A DNA stretch of 9,197 nt from JBDHDH01 sp039591615. GTDB lineage: Bacteria; Gemmatimonadota; Gemmatimonadetes; Gemmatimonadales; GWC2-71-9. Below, one piece after another: positions 1-5,099 of the stretch. The stretch is from contig JBDHDH010000133.1 in assembly GCA_039591615.1 (NCBI GenBank), positions 1 to 9,197 on the forward strand. Reading direction: 5' to 3'. A model generated the notes under the pieces. The model worked only from the letters and a program-made list of their open reading frames with translations, was not told the origin of the DNA and ran no database searches. Positions within the stretch are counted from its first letter, which is position 1. The number at the start of each line of letters is the position of its first letter. The translations under genes were made by a program, and so were the position numbers.

Positions 1-20
1 AAGATCTAGAGAGGATGATG

Positions 21-122
21 CTACTGTTTCTTCTCTCTACTTCCTCCAACCCACCACGTGACCGCGCCAAGGACTCCCAATAGGACGCCACTGGAACCGA
101 TGAGTATAAGAAGCTCTTTCAT
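21..122 (-). CDS. Possible small single-pass membrane peptide (33 aa)
   Basis: This 33-residue reading frame starts at ATG (122-120) and ends at TAG (23-21). What is seen: a GGGAG Shine-Dalgarno-like sequence lies 7 nt upstream of the ATG. The N-terminus is short (MKE), followed by one hydrophobic stretch of about 22 residues (LLILIGSSGVLLGVLGAVTWWV). The C-terminus is basic and polar (GGSREKKQ). Well-spaced SD, one clean helix and a charged tail make a small membrane protein plausible. It resembles no small subunit I can name: CcoS, CydX and KdpF do not match. No neighbour reads in the same direction within the window, so its role is unknown. It could be a chance frame, because 33 codons is short. 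Ribosome profiling or conservation would be needed to establish it. Confidence 0.4.
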   Translation of the reverse strand: MKELLILIGSSGVLLGVLGAVTWWVGGSREKKQ

Positions 123-462
123 TACATGTCTCCCAGAACGGTTCAATTGCCACCCACTTCAGCTCCAACCCCCGATGCGAGGCCAGCGACCAAGAGTCGC
201 GACATGTCCTGCATGAGCCACGGTAACTCCGCACCCGCGAAAACCCCGTGACGAAGGTCACGTGGAGTTCGCTGCCACCCTGAACGGAGCGTTTACCGGT
301 CACCCCACCGTTCGCGAAGAGGTGCCGGATTCAGACGTTCGACTGAGCGTTCACAAGCCCTTCACCTCCGATTCATGAACGCGAACGGAGCTTCTATCGC
401 CCAACGGTGCGAGGCATGCGTCTCGCATGGGAATATACCCGTGCCCGTTCAAGGGTTGACCA
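123..462. other. Gene-free region with multiple inverted repeats
   Basis: No convincing gene is seen on either strand; the 88-codon minus-strand frame across 37-303 looks random in composition. The region holds several perfect inverted repeats. CGTGAC and GTCACG form a hairpin at 247-262. A 9-bp pair lies at 308-316 and 380-388, and a 7-bp pair at 347-353 and 376-382. These two pairs overlap, so they cannot form together. A 6-bp hairpin lies at 408-427. The region could be the 5' leader and promoter of the gene at 463. I see no clear -35/-10 pair. Confidence 0.5.
408..427 (+). other. Hairpin upstream of the 463 gene
   Basis: TGCGAG (408-413) and CTCGCA (422-427) are perfect complements around the 8-nt loop GCATGCGT. 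The hairpin lies about 35 nt before the ATG of the membrane-protein gene. No T-tract follows, so it is not a canonical intrinsic terminator. It may be a leader structure or have no function. Confidence 0.3.
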
Positions 463-1023
463 ATGACCGGCTCTCAGAAACCTGATCAGAGCGTTCCGAC
501 CGATGGGAGCGCTGCGCGTCCTGGATGGCCGGGAGTGATCGGGACGATCGGAATCATTCTTGGCATCATCATCTTCGTCGACCAGATCGACGATCTGCTC
601 ACGCTGACGTGGACGGAAGAGCAGTGGGGAAGGGTCTTCGCGCCCGGCATTGCCGAGTTGATCGTGCAAGCGACGCCACCCGTGGGCTGGCAACTGTCTT
701 CTGCCCTGATCCAAATGGGGCTCGGGGTGCTTCTCTTCGTGGGGTCCGTAGGGCTGCGCCGCCGCAGCCGCCCCGGAGTTTACCTGTCCAGGCTGTGGGC
801 CTGGCTCGCCATCGGCTGGACCGTGCTGAGCATGGGATGGGGCATCTGGTGGCTGCAGCGGCACGCCGGTGAGATCTCCGGACTCTCGCAAGTCAGCTGG
901 CAGGGGTATGCCGCGTTCGGGATCGTGCTTGCGCTGGTGCTGCTGTTGGCGTACCCGGTGTTCCTGCTGCTGTGGTTCTCCAAGGCCGACGTCCGGGCCG
1001 AGTGCGAGACGTGGCGTGACTGA
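463..1023 (+). CDS. Four-helix integral membrane protein, function unknown
   Basis: I do not recognise a named family. The 186-residue product has a hydrophilic N-terminus of about 20 residues rich in Ser, Pro and Gly. Four likely transmembrane segments follow, at about residues 22-39, 78-97, 108-131 and 149-172, and then a short charged tail. The loop at about 40-77 contains an acidic DQIDD and a TWTEEQWG stretch. It is probably on the outer face if the first helix starts inside. The ATG at 463 is preceded by CAAGGG with about 10 nt spacing, which supports this start. The minus-strand frame across the same bases is Gln/Pro/Arg-rich and typical of the antisense of a membrane protein, so the plus strand is chosen. 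The gene stands alone: the next gene begins more than 200 bp downstream. It is probably a species- or phylum-restricted inner-membrane protein. Confidence 0.75.
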   Translation: MTGSQKPDQSVPTDGSAARPGWPGVIGTIGIILGIIIFVDQIDDLLTLTWTEEQWGRVFAPGIAELIVQATPPVGWQLSSALIQMGLGVLLFVGSVGLRRRSRPGVYLSRLWAWLAIGWTVLSMGWGIWWLQRHAGEISGLSQVSWQGYAAFGIVLALVLLLAYPVFLLLWFSKADVRAECETWRD

Positions 1024-1144
1024 GTGACGCCAGCTCTGCACGCGGCCAGTGCCTGGGCCGCGTTGGCCGACTTCTGACCGTGTCCCACTGCCGGCCTCCC
1101 GCCGCCGACAATCCGGATTAGACTCCGCAGAAGCGGCGAGGGAA

Positions 1145-1168
1145 TGACGTCACAGATTGTCGACGTCA
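1145..1168. promoter_or_regulatory. GACGTCA direct repeat, possible operator
   Basis: The palindrome TGACGTCA (1145-1152) is followed by CGACGTCA (1161-1168). The two GACGTCA copies are 16 bp apart start to start, in the gap before the DadA-like gene. The spacing is about one and a half helical turns, so a dimeric repressor would not obviously see both on one face. It is a weak candidate operator. No convincing -35/-10 pair is seen in 1024-1255. Confidence 0.2.
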
Positions 1169-1255
1169 ATCCGTTCGCGGCACCGTCATGACATGAGGGC
1201 TCGTCGAGAGCGAAGACGGAATCGACTGGCGAGCAGTCAGGGAGACCGCAGCCGC

Positions 1256-2521
1256 GTGACAACGCGTACGGAACACCCCCGGACAGTGGTTGTGGGTGGC
1301 GGCGTGATCGGCGTCTGCTGCGCGTACTTCCTGACAAAGCGCGGCACGGCCGTGACGGTTTTGGAACGCGATGAAATCGGGCGCGCTGCATCGTACGGGA
1401 ACGCGGGCACTATCGCACCCGGCCACCTGCCGATCAACAAGCCGGGACGTGTGAAGCAGGCCCTGCGATCACTGCTCGATCCGGTGAGCCCGCTGTACCT
1501 CGCACCCCGCTGGGATCCCGCATTGGCCCAATGGCTCTGGGCGTTCATCAAGCACTGCACACCTGCGCATTTGGGCTATGCCCTGAACGCCATGGCGCCG
1601 CTCGGCCACGCGACTTCCGAGCTGTTCGATCAGATAATCGAAGAAGAGGATCTCGATTGCCACTATCGGCGGCAAGGGTACTACGAGGTCTTTGTGAGCG
1701 ACTCCGCTGTGGACTCTTCGGCGCGCGAGGCCAATCTCGTGCGCCAGCACGGGTTTCGGGCGGAGATCCTTCCGGGCGACGCCGTGCGCGAGCGAGAGCC
1801 GGCTCTCAACGACAGGATCCGCGGCGGGGTGTTCTACCCCGAGGCGGCGACCCTGAATCCCTATCGCTTCGTCTGCCAGCTGGCGGAGCGGGCACGGCAG
1901 CTCGGAGCCGCGATCCGCACCCATACCCGTGTCGTCGAGGTGCTCACCGCCCGGGGCACCGTCACCGGGGTTCGCATCGACAATGGTGAAACGGTCCCCT
2001 GCGATGCCGTGGTGCTCGCCACGGGAGCGTATAGCCTCGACCTGGTTCAGCAGCTCGGTTGTCGACTACGACTCCAGGCCGCCAAGGGCTATCACCGCGA
2101 TCGGGATGTCCGAGGAGGGAAAGTCCCGGCACTCCGCAACACGTGGATGCTGGGCGAGGCAGCGGTGTTCTGCACGCCCATGGACGGGTTCGTTCGCTTC
2201 GCCGGAACGCTGGAGTTCTCGGGTCTCAATCACGAGATCCGTGGGGAGCGCTTGGAACAGTTGACCCGGGCAGCAAGACGCTATCTGGCCGGGGTAGCGG
2301 ACGACCGGCCACTCTCAGAGTGGTGCGGCCTGCGCCCCTGTACGTCTGATGGCTTGCCTGTTGTTGGGTCCCTGCCCGGTTGCGACGGCGCATTCATTGC
2401 GACAGGGCATGCGATGCTCGGCCTCACCCTCGGCCCGATCACCGGCAAACTGATCACCGAGTATGTCCTGGACGGGAAGCCGTCATTCGACACGCATGCG
2501 CTGCGACCGGGCCGCTTCTAG
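1256..2521 (+). CDS. DadA-like FAD-dependent D-amino-acid dehydrogenase
   Basis: This is a D-amino-acid dehydrogenase-type flavoenzyme of the DAO/GlpO fold. Such enzymes oxidatively deaminate D-amino acids, or related imino acids such as hydroxyproline, and pass electrons to the respiratory chain at the inner membrane. From the GTG at 1256 the protein has 421 residues, the usual DadA length. The FAD-binding GxGxxG is at residues 14-19 (GGGVIG) and ends a strand starting near residue 10; ERDEIGRAASYGNAG follows. The middle has the family PG...LLDPVSPLY stretch. Near the C-terminus, WCGLRPCTSDGLPVVG and GHAMLGLTLGPITGKL are the signatures that close the flavin site. The GTG is chosen because GGGAG lies about 10 nt upstream and the frame 5' of it is Arg-rich and not family-like. 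ATG 1193 and TTG 1157 are possible alternatives. The substrate cannot be read from sequence, so no dadA symbol is assigned. The gene ends in a CTAG shared with the convergent gene. Confidence 0.9.
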   Translation: MTTRTEHPRTVVVGGGVIGVCCAYFLTKRGTAVTVLERDEIGRAASYGNAGTIAPGHLPINKPGRVKQALRSLLDPVSPLYLAPRWDPALAQWLWAFIKHCTPAHLGYALNAMAPLGHATSELFDQIIEEEDLDCHYRRQGYYEVFVSDSAVDSSAREANLVRQHGFRAEILPGDAVREREPALNDRIRGGVFYPEAATLNPYRFVCQLAERARQLGAAIRTHTRVVEVLTARGTVTGVRIDNGETVPCDAVVLATGAYSLDLVQQLGCRLRLQAAKGYHRDRDVRGGKVPALRNTWMLGEAAVFCTPMDGFVRFAGTLEFSGLNHEIRGERLEQLTRAARRYLAGVADDRPLSEWCGLRPCTSDGLPVVGSLPGCDGAFIATGHAMLGLTLGPITGKLITEYVLDGKPSFDTHALRPGRF

Positions 2522-2808
2522 CTGTCGGGCCGGCCGGCCTGTGCCAGTTCGGCGCCCTCAGCGATCTTCACCCCCATGGCGCGTCTCCGACACGCCGGAC
2601 ACTCGACGTCGATCTCCCGAACGTGCCAATCACCACCACGAGGGACGCGGCTGAACTCGCGACGCGCCGGGTCACCGCCGGTCATCCGTTCGGCCCGACA
2701 CGCGAGCACTCGCATGACGACGCTGTCGCGCGGACACCGGAGCGTCGTGAGATCCTGAGCTGCCTTGCGGGCGAGCTTCTCGAGTCCCAGAGGTGTGTAA
2801 TCAGACAT
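2518..2808 (-). CDS. Small cysteine-containing protein, possible zinc ribbon
   Basis: This 96-residue protein is of unknown function. Two cysteine-bearing knuckles frame it. The first is CPRD at residues 25-28, where a normal zinc ribbon would have CPxC. The second is CPAC at 70-73, in a beta-hairpin-like context (REIDVECPACRRR). A further Cys sits at 37. The N-terminus (residues 1-20) is a probable amphipathic helix with basic residues. If metal is bound, Asp28 may replace the usual fourth Cys, or the site may be degenerate. ATG 2808 is chosen because the coding character starts there; a GTG lies immediately upstream (2811). The longer frame reaching 3117 has unlikely composition before this Met. 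It is divergent from the 3153-3501 remnant locus and convergent with the dehydrogenase. A nucleic-acid or protein-binding role would fit a zinc ribbon but is not shown. Confidence 0.6.
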   Translation of the reverse strand: MSDYTPLGLEKLARKAAQDLTTLRCPRDSVVMRVLACRAERMTGGDPARREFSRVPRGGDWHVREIDVECPACRRRAMGVKIAEGAELAQAGRPDS

Positions 2809-2971
2809 CACGCTGTTGGATTTCGTCGGAGGTTCAGATGTCGTGGACGTCGGTTGCGGGCCGGCCACCGGTAAGGCGTTCCAAACTAAGAAACCAATCG
2901 ATTCAAACAAGCGCCGCGCTTTGTTCGGGCCGATTCCCGGATGTGGAAGAGGATGTGGAGCGTGGAACGAT

Positions 2972-2989
2972 CGCAGACGGGAGTCTGCG
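2972..2989. other. 7-bp hairpin with GGGA tetraloop
   Basis: CGCAGAC (2972-2978) pairs perfectly with GTCTGCG (2983-2989) around GGGA, which fits the GNRA tetraloop rule if transcribed on the plus strand. No T-tract follows on either side, so it is not a canonical intrinsic terminator. On the minus strand it would lie about 165 nt upstream of the gene starting at 2808. Confidence 0.35.
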
Positions 2990-3012
2990 CGACGTTTCAA
3001 CCGAATGTGGAT

Positions 3013-3035
3013 GTGTGGATCACCTTTTTCCACAC
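3013..3035. other. Inverted repeat containing a DnaA-box-like 9-mer
   Basis: GTGTGGA (3013-3019) and TCCACAC (3029-3035) form a 7-bp stem with a 9-nt loop. The right arm contains TTTTCCACA (3026-3034), which fits the general DnaA-box pattern TTWTNCACA. Direct TGTGGA copies occur at 2942, 2954, 3006 and 3014. No dnaA or dnaN is in the window, so an origin role is not supported. A protein-binding site is possible. Confidence 0.25.
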
Positions 3036-3152
3036 GGCTCACACCACCGCATCCACGGTCCGCCGGCTGCACCGGCCCGGATGACGCCGCAAACGCGACG
3101 AATCGCGACAGGCGCACTCGCCAGTGGCTCCGGAGTCACGTTATCTTGACCT

Positions 3153-3259
3153 ATGGATGAGCAGCTCAAGTTCGTACGACAGATCGCACAGCGGCTCCGA
3201 TCCGCAGGTGGGCCAATCGCCTTGGTATGAGCAATTTCTGGGAGGAGATCCGCGGGTGA
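3153..3259 (+). pseudogene. Remnant of a nucleotidyltransferase gene (large internal deletion)
   Basis: ATG 3153 opens a frame of 25 codons that begins MDEQLKFVRQIAQRLRSAG and stops at TGA 3228-3230. From memory, this resembles the first helix of minimal (MNT-type) nucleotidyltransferases, which start with a similar helix followed by a 'GIPY..TGS' strand. Here the sequence becomes GGPIALV and stops. In another frame, 3226-3259 reads MSNFWEEIRG then TGA, which looks like the C-terminal tail of such a protein. The catalytic GSxxxGxxxxxSDxD core is missing. The simplest reading is a deletion of most of the gene, leaving both ends in different frames. The old stop (TGA 3257-3259) overlaps the start of the next gene as GTGA, the signature of a coupled pair. 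The family assignment rests on a short helix and is not certain. Confidence 0.45.
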
Positions 3260-3501
3260 TCCGAACGCCACCCAATGTCGAGGAGCGCATCCGCGCGATG
3301 ATGGCGGCAAAGACGCCATTGGAACGTCTTCGAATAGCATCCCGAATGTTCGCCACGGTGCGAGCCCTCGCGACCGCCGGTGAGCCGGTACCGGAAGCCG
3401 ACCGCCGAGTGCACCTCTTCTTGCGATTGTACGCACGAGACTTCCCGGAGGCGGAACGCGAGCGGATCGTCGGGCAGCTGACGCACACATCGACAGCGTG
3501 A
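3256..3501 (+). CDS. Small helical protein, probable partner of a lost nucleotidyltransferase
   Basis: This 81-residue protein has no function I can assign. It is mostly alpha-helical and charged. Its features are a TPPNVEERIRAMMAAKTPLE stretch, then LRIASRMFATVRALA, a short acidic/Pro linker, and a final VHLFLRLYARDFPEAERERI block. This pattern matches, by recollection only, short hypothetical proteins encoded directly beside nucleotidyltransferases in Gemmatimonadota, Acidobacteriota and related genomes. The GTG at 3256 is chosen because GGAGGAG (3240-3246), the best Shine-Dalgarno in the window, lies 9 nt upstream. A longer frame from GTG 3124 or ATG 3157 has unlikely Ser-rich composition. 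The start overlaps the stop of the upstream remnant as GTGA. The gene looks intact even though its upstream partner is destroyed. The pair could have been a toxin-antitoxin-like module; that is inference. Confidence 0.6.
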   Translation: MIRTPPNVEERIRAMMAAKTPLERLRIASRMFATVRALATAGEPVPEADRRVHLFLRLYARDFPEAERERIVGQLTHTSTA

Positions 3502-3553
3502 GACCCAGGGGGCCAAACGGCGCCAGCCGCCCTTGGTGAACCTCGCGTGGGTC
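3502..3553. terminator. Nested inverted repeat between convergent genes
   Basis: GACCCA (3502-3507) pairs with TGGGTC (3548-3553) as an outer stem. Inside, CCAA (3513-3516) pairs with TTGG (3533-3536) and GGCG (3519-3522) with CGCC (3528-3531) around the loop CCAGC. It starts just after the stop codon of the 3256-3501 gene. It also lies 3' of the convergent metallophosphoesterase gene, which suits a bidirectional terminator. It lacks the T-tract of a canonical intrinsic terminator, so it is a tentative call. Confidence 0.3.
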
Positions 3554-3638
3554 AGTGAAGATCCCGCCGTGGCTCACCCGCTGCGAGATCCCGCTTGCCG
3601 CATCCCAAAGCACCTAGCCCACCAGTCACCAAGCCATC

Positions 3639-4745
3639 TCACAACTCTCGCTCCATCACAAGGCGCACGTCGACGTTCATCGATGGCGGGGCAAGGGATC
3701 TGAGATTGGCGGCCGTGAGCGTGGCCCGCGCCCGCTCATCGAGGACACCGTGGACCCTGAGACGCAACACCGCGTCCGCGGGGACCCGTTCGACCACGTC
3801 CCGGATTCGGGACTCGAGAGTCGCTGCTCCGACAGCCCTTGCCTGAAGGTCACGCATGACCATGGGGCGCACCGGCAACCGGCAGAACTCCCACCCCTCG
3901 AGCACACCGCCACGATCGATACCCGGCCGGACCTCGAGGATCAGATAGCCCTTGGGCTCGTCTTTCTCCGCGAACGACGTTCGCTCCACCGATCCGGGAT
4001 ACAGCACCGGCGCCGGGAGTGAGCGCCCGCCGAGATCCGTCGTGAGGACTTGATGGCGATGAATGTGCCCAGACAGGACCGCCGCGAGACCTTCCGGCAC
4101 GTCGGCGGCCCGCACCACGTCGTCGGCGAACCGAAACACAAAATTGCCCGGCCCCACGGTGGCACCCTCGAAGCAGTGATGAACGCAGAGCAGACTGATG
4201 TGTGCACCGGCATCGCGCCATCCCGTCTCCTGGAGCAGCCCCGAGAACTCGCGCCGCACCCGTTTTCTCCAATAGGGGAAGCCGGCGAGCGCGATCGTGA
4301 TCCCGTTGACGCGGGCAACGAAGGTCCGCGGCCGATCGAAGACATGAATCCCGGGATGGAGAGCCAGCATCGAGTACGGGATCCGGGAGCGTTCATGGTT
4401 CCCCGGAACGAGATAGACCGGGATCCCGGCCTGCGCGACGCGCTTGAGGAGCATGAATGCGCGGTGCACCACGGTCGCGGGTACACGGCTCCGAAAGAAC
4501 AGGTCGCCGCCGTGGACCAGGAGATCGACGCGACGGCTTGCGGCAGCGTCGAGCGCCCGTTCGAAGTTTGTGAAGAAGTCATGCCCCCGACGCCGCCGAG
4601 CGACGCGGGGCCGAACGGGCAGATCGAACCCGAGGTGCGTGTCGGCCAGGAACAGAATGCGGACGGTCGCCACCACGCCGACTTCGCGGTCGACGACGTA
4701 CTTGTCGGCCAGGGCCGCTTTGAAGGCGTCGATCTGCTCACCCAT
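3639..4745 (-). CDS. SbcD/Mre11-like calcineurin-type metallophosphoesterase
   Basis: This is a two-metal phosphoesterase most like the DNA-repair nucleases of the SbcD/Mre11 group, which cut DNA ends and hairpins in the cytoplasm, usually with an SbcC/Rad50 ATPase. All the metal-binding motifs are present (numbering from ATG 4745): DTH at 35-37, GGD at 79-81, GNHE at 115-118, HH at 189-190 and GHIH at 226-229. YPGS at 249-252 and KGYLILEV at 265-272 are also typical of SbcD. About 95 C-terminal residues form an extra domain. Total length is 368 residues. No SbcC-like ATPase is in the window; the nearest downstream gene is on the other strand. It is therefore a stand-alone nuclease or phosphodiesterase here, or its partner lies elsewhere. 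The first 23 residues are not phosphoesterase-like and resemble a kinase start. The ancestral start is probably GTG 4676 or 4673, just before VATVRILFLAD. Confidence 0.85.
   Translation of the reverse strand: MGEQIDAFKAALADKYVVDREVGVVATVRILFLADTHLGFDLPVRPRVARRRRGHDFFTNFERALDAAASRRVDLLVHGGDLFFRSRVPATVVHRAFMLLKRVAQAGIPVYLVPGNHERSRIPYSMLALHPGIHVFDRPRTFVARVNGITIALAGFPYWRKRVRREFSGLLQETGWRDAGAHISLLCVHHCFEGATVGPGNFVFRFADDVVRAADVPEGLAAVLSGHIHRHQVLTTDLGGRSLPAPVLYPGSVERTSFAEKDEPKGYLILEVRPGIDRGGVLEGWEFCRLPVRPMVMRDLQARAVGAATLESRIRDVVERVPADAVLRLRVHGVLDERARATLTAANLRSLAPPSMNVDVRLVMEREL
4677..4745 (-). other. Kinase-N-terminus-like leader fused to the phosphoesterase
   Basis: Codons 1-23 read through FKAALADKYVVDREVG, which closely follows the start of PknB-like Ser/Thr kinases common in Gemmatimonadota (pattern ALA-x-RY-x-x-ERE-L/V-G, then GGMATVYLA). 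The next residues here are VVATVRI, so the join falls near a GCGACCGTC stretch that could encode ATV in both proteins. The kinase glycine loop and everything after it are absent. It appears to be a fragment of a kinase gene joined in frame to the phosphoesterase. Whether it is translated depends on whether ATG 4745 is used; no good Shine-Dalgarno precedes that ATG. Confidence 0.5.
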
Positions 4746-5099
4746 ACAGGCCGTAAAGATGGGCCCCGCCCGAGTCCAACGCGAGTTCCGATCTCGATGG
4801 TGTTCTCCGCCACCGCCGTCGCTGTATCGAAACGGGGGCCCGCCAGACCGACAAGCGCACGGTTACCAGCAACCGGCCTCCCGATCCCGCCGAACGAATC
4901 CTGTGTGGCCCTGCCAAACCCTCTCTCTCCGTCGAGCCGCTCGCAACGGGAGGCGTGCAAAGGTCACGCAGCGGGGCGTTCCGATCCGGGGGCGGCCGAG
5001 GGTATCTTGTAGATCCCGATTCATCACAATCGGTCGCTGTGCAACGCGCGCCGGGCCCACTTGTGACCACGGCACCCAAGGACGCCTTAGGCGATTGTC
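4746..5099. other. Divergent intergenic region between phosphoesterase and FkbM genes
   Basis: About 350 bp separate two divergent genes. Frames on both strands run through it but have arbitrary composition and no recognisable domain. It probably carries both promoters. On the plus strand TATCTT (5003-5008) is a weak -10-like element without a matching -35. A hairpin follows at 5016-5033. Confidence 0.45.
5016..5033 (+). promoter_or_regulatory. Inverted repeat, possible operator or leader hairpin before FkbM gene
   Basis: CCGATT (5016-5021) and AATCGG (5028-5033) are perfect complements around a 6-nt spacer. The repeat lies just downstream of the -10-like TATCTT at 5003 and 66 nt before the GTG start of the methyltransferase. 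This is a reasonable place for an operator or a 5' leader hairpin. There is no other support. Confidence 0.25.

Larger units (their letters stand above)
2809..3152. other. Divergent intergenic region with TGTGGA cluster and hairpin
   Basis: About 340 bp separate the divergent minus-strand gene (start 2808) and the plus-strand remnant locus (start 3153). No convincing gene lies here, although two plus-strand frames stay open across it. It must hold the promoters for both sides, but I see no confident -35/-10 pair. TTATCT at 3141-3146 is a weak -10-like sequence close to ATG 3153. Two notable structures are a run of TGTGGA motifs between 2942 and 3034 and a 7-bp hairpin at 2972-2989. Confidence 0.45.

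Noticed and set aside
135..160. tRNA T-arm-like GGTTCAATT
   Set aside because: The flanking bases do not form the 5-bp T stem and no acceptor or anticodon arm is present.
37..303. 88-codon minus-strand frame at the left edge
   Set aside because: No motif and random-looking composition; the 33-aa frame at 21-122 in another phase is better supported.
396..458. Possible integron attC site (GCCCAAC core and nearby stem)
   Set aside because: GCCCAAC fits the left core pattern, but the matching right core is GTTGACC, which breaks the GTTRRRY rule, and the spacing and symmetric boxes are missing.
394..1041. 215-codon minus-strand frame opposite the membrane protein
   Set aside because: Gln/Pro/Arg-rich low-complexity product, as expected from the antisense of hydrophobic codons; the plus strand gives clear transmembrane helices and a ribosome site.
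2816..3160. Plus-strand frame containing DVVDVGCGPATG, like a methyltransferase motif I
   Set aside because: The match is one short motif. The rest of the frame has arbitrary, Arg- and Cys-rich composition with no other methyltransferase motif, and it starts at a TTG without a ribosome site.
3941..4960. 339-codon minus-strand frame overlapping the phosphoesterase
   Set aside because: It is Ser/Arg-rich with no motif, and it is a frame shadow of the phosphoesterase, whose metal-binding motifs are all in the other frame.
4050..5012. 320-codon plus-strand frame antisense to the phosphoesterase
   Set aside because: Long antisense frames are common in GC-rich coding DNA; no domain or ribosome site is seen.
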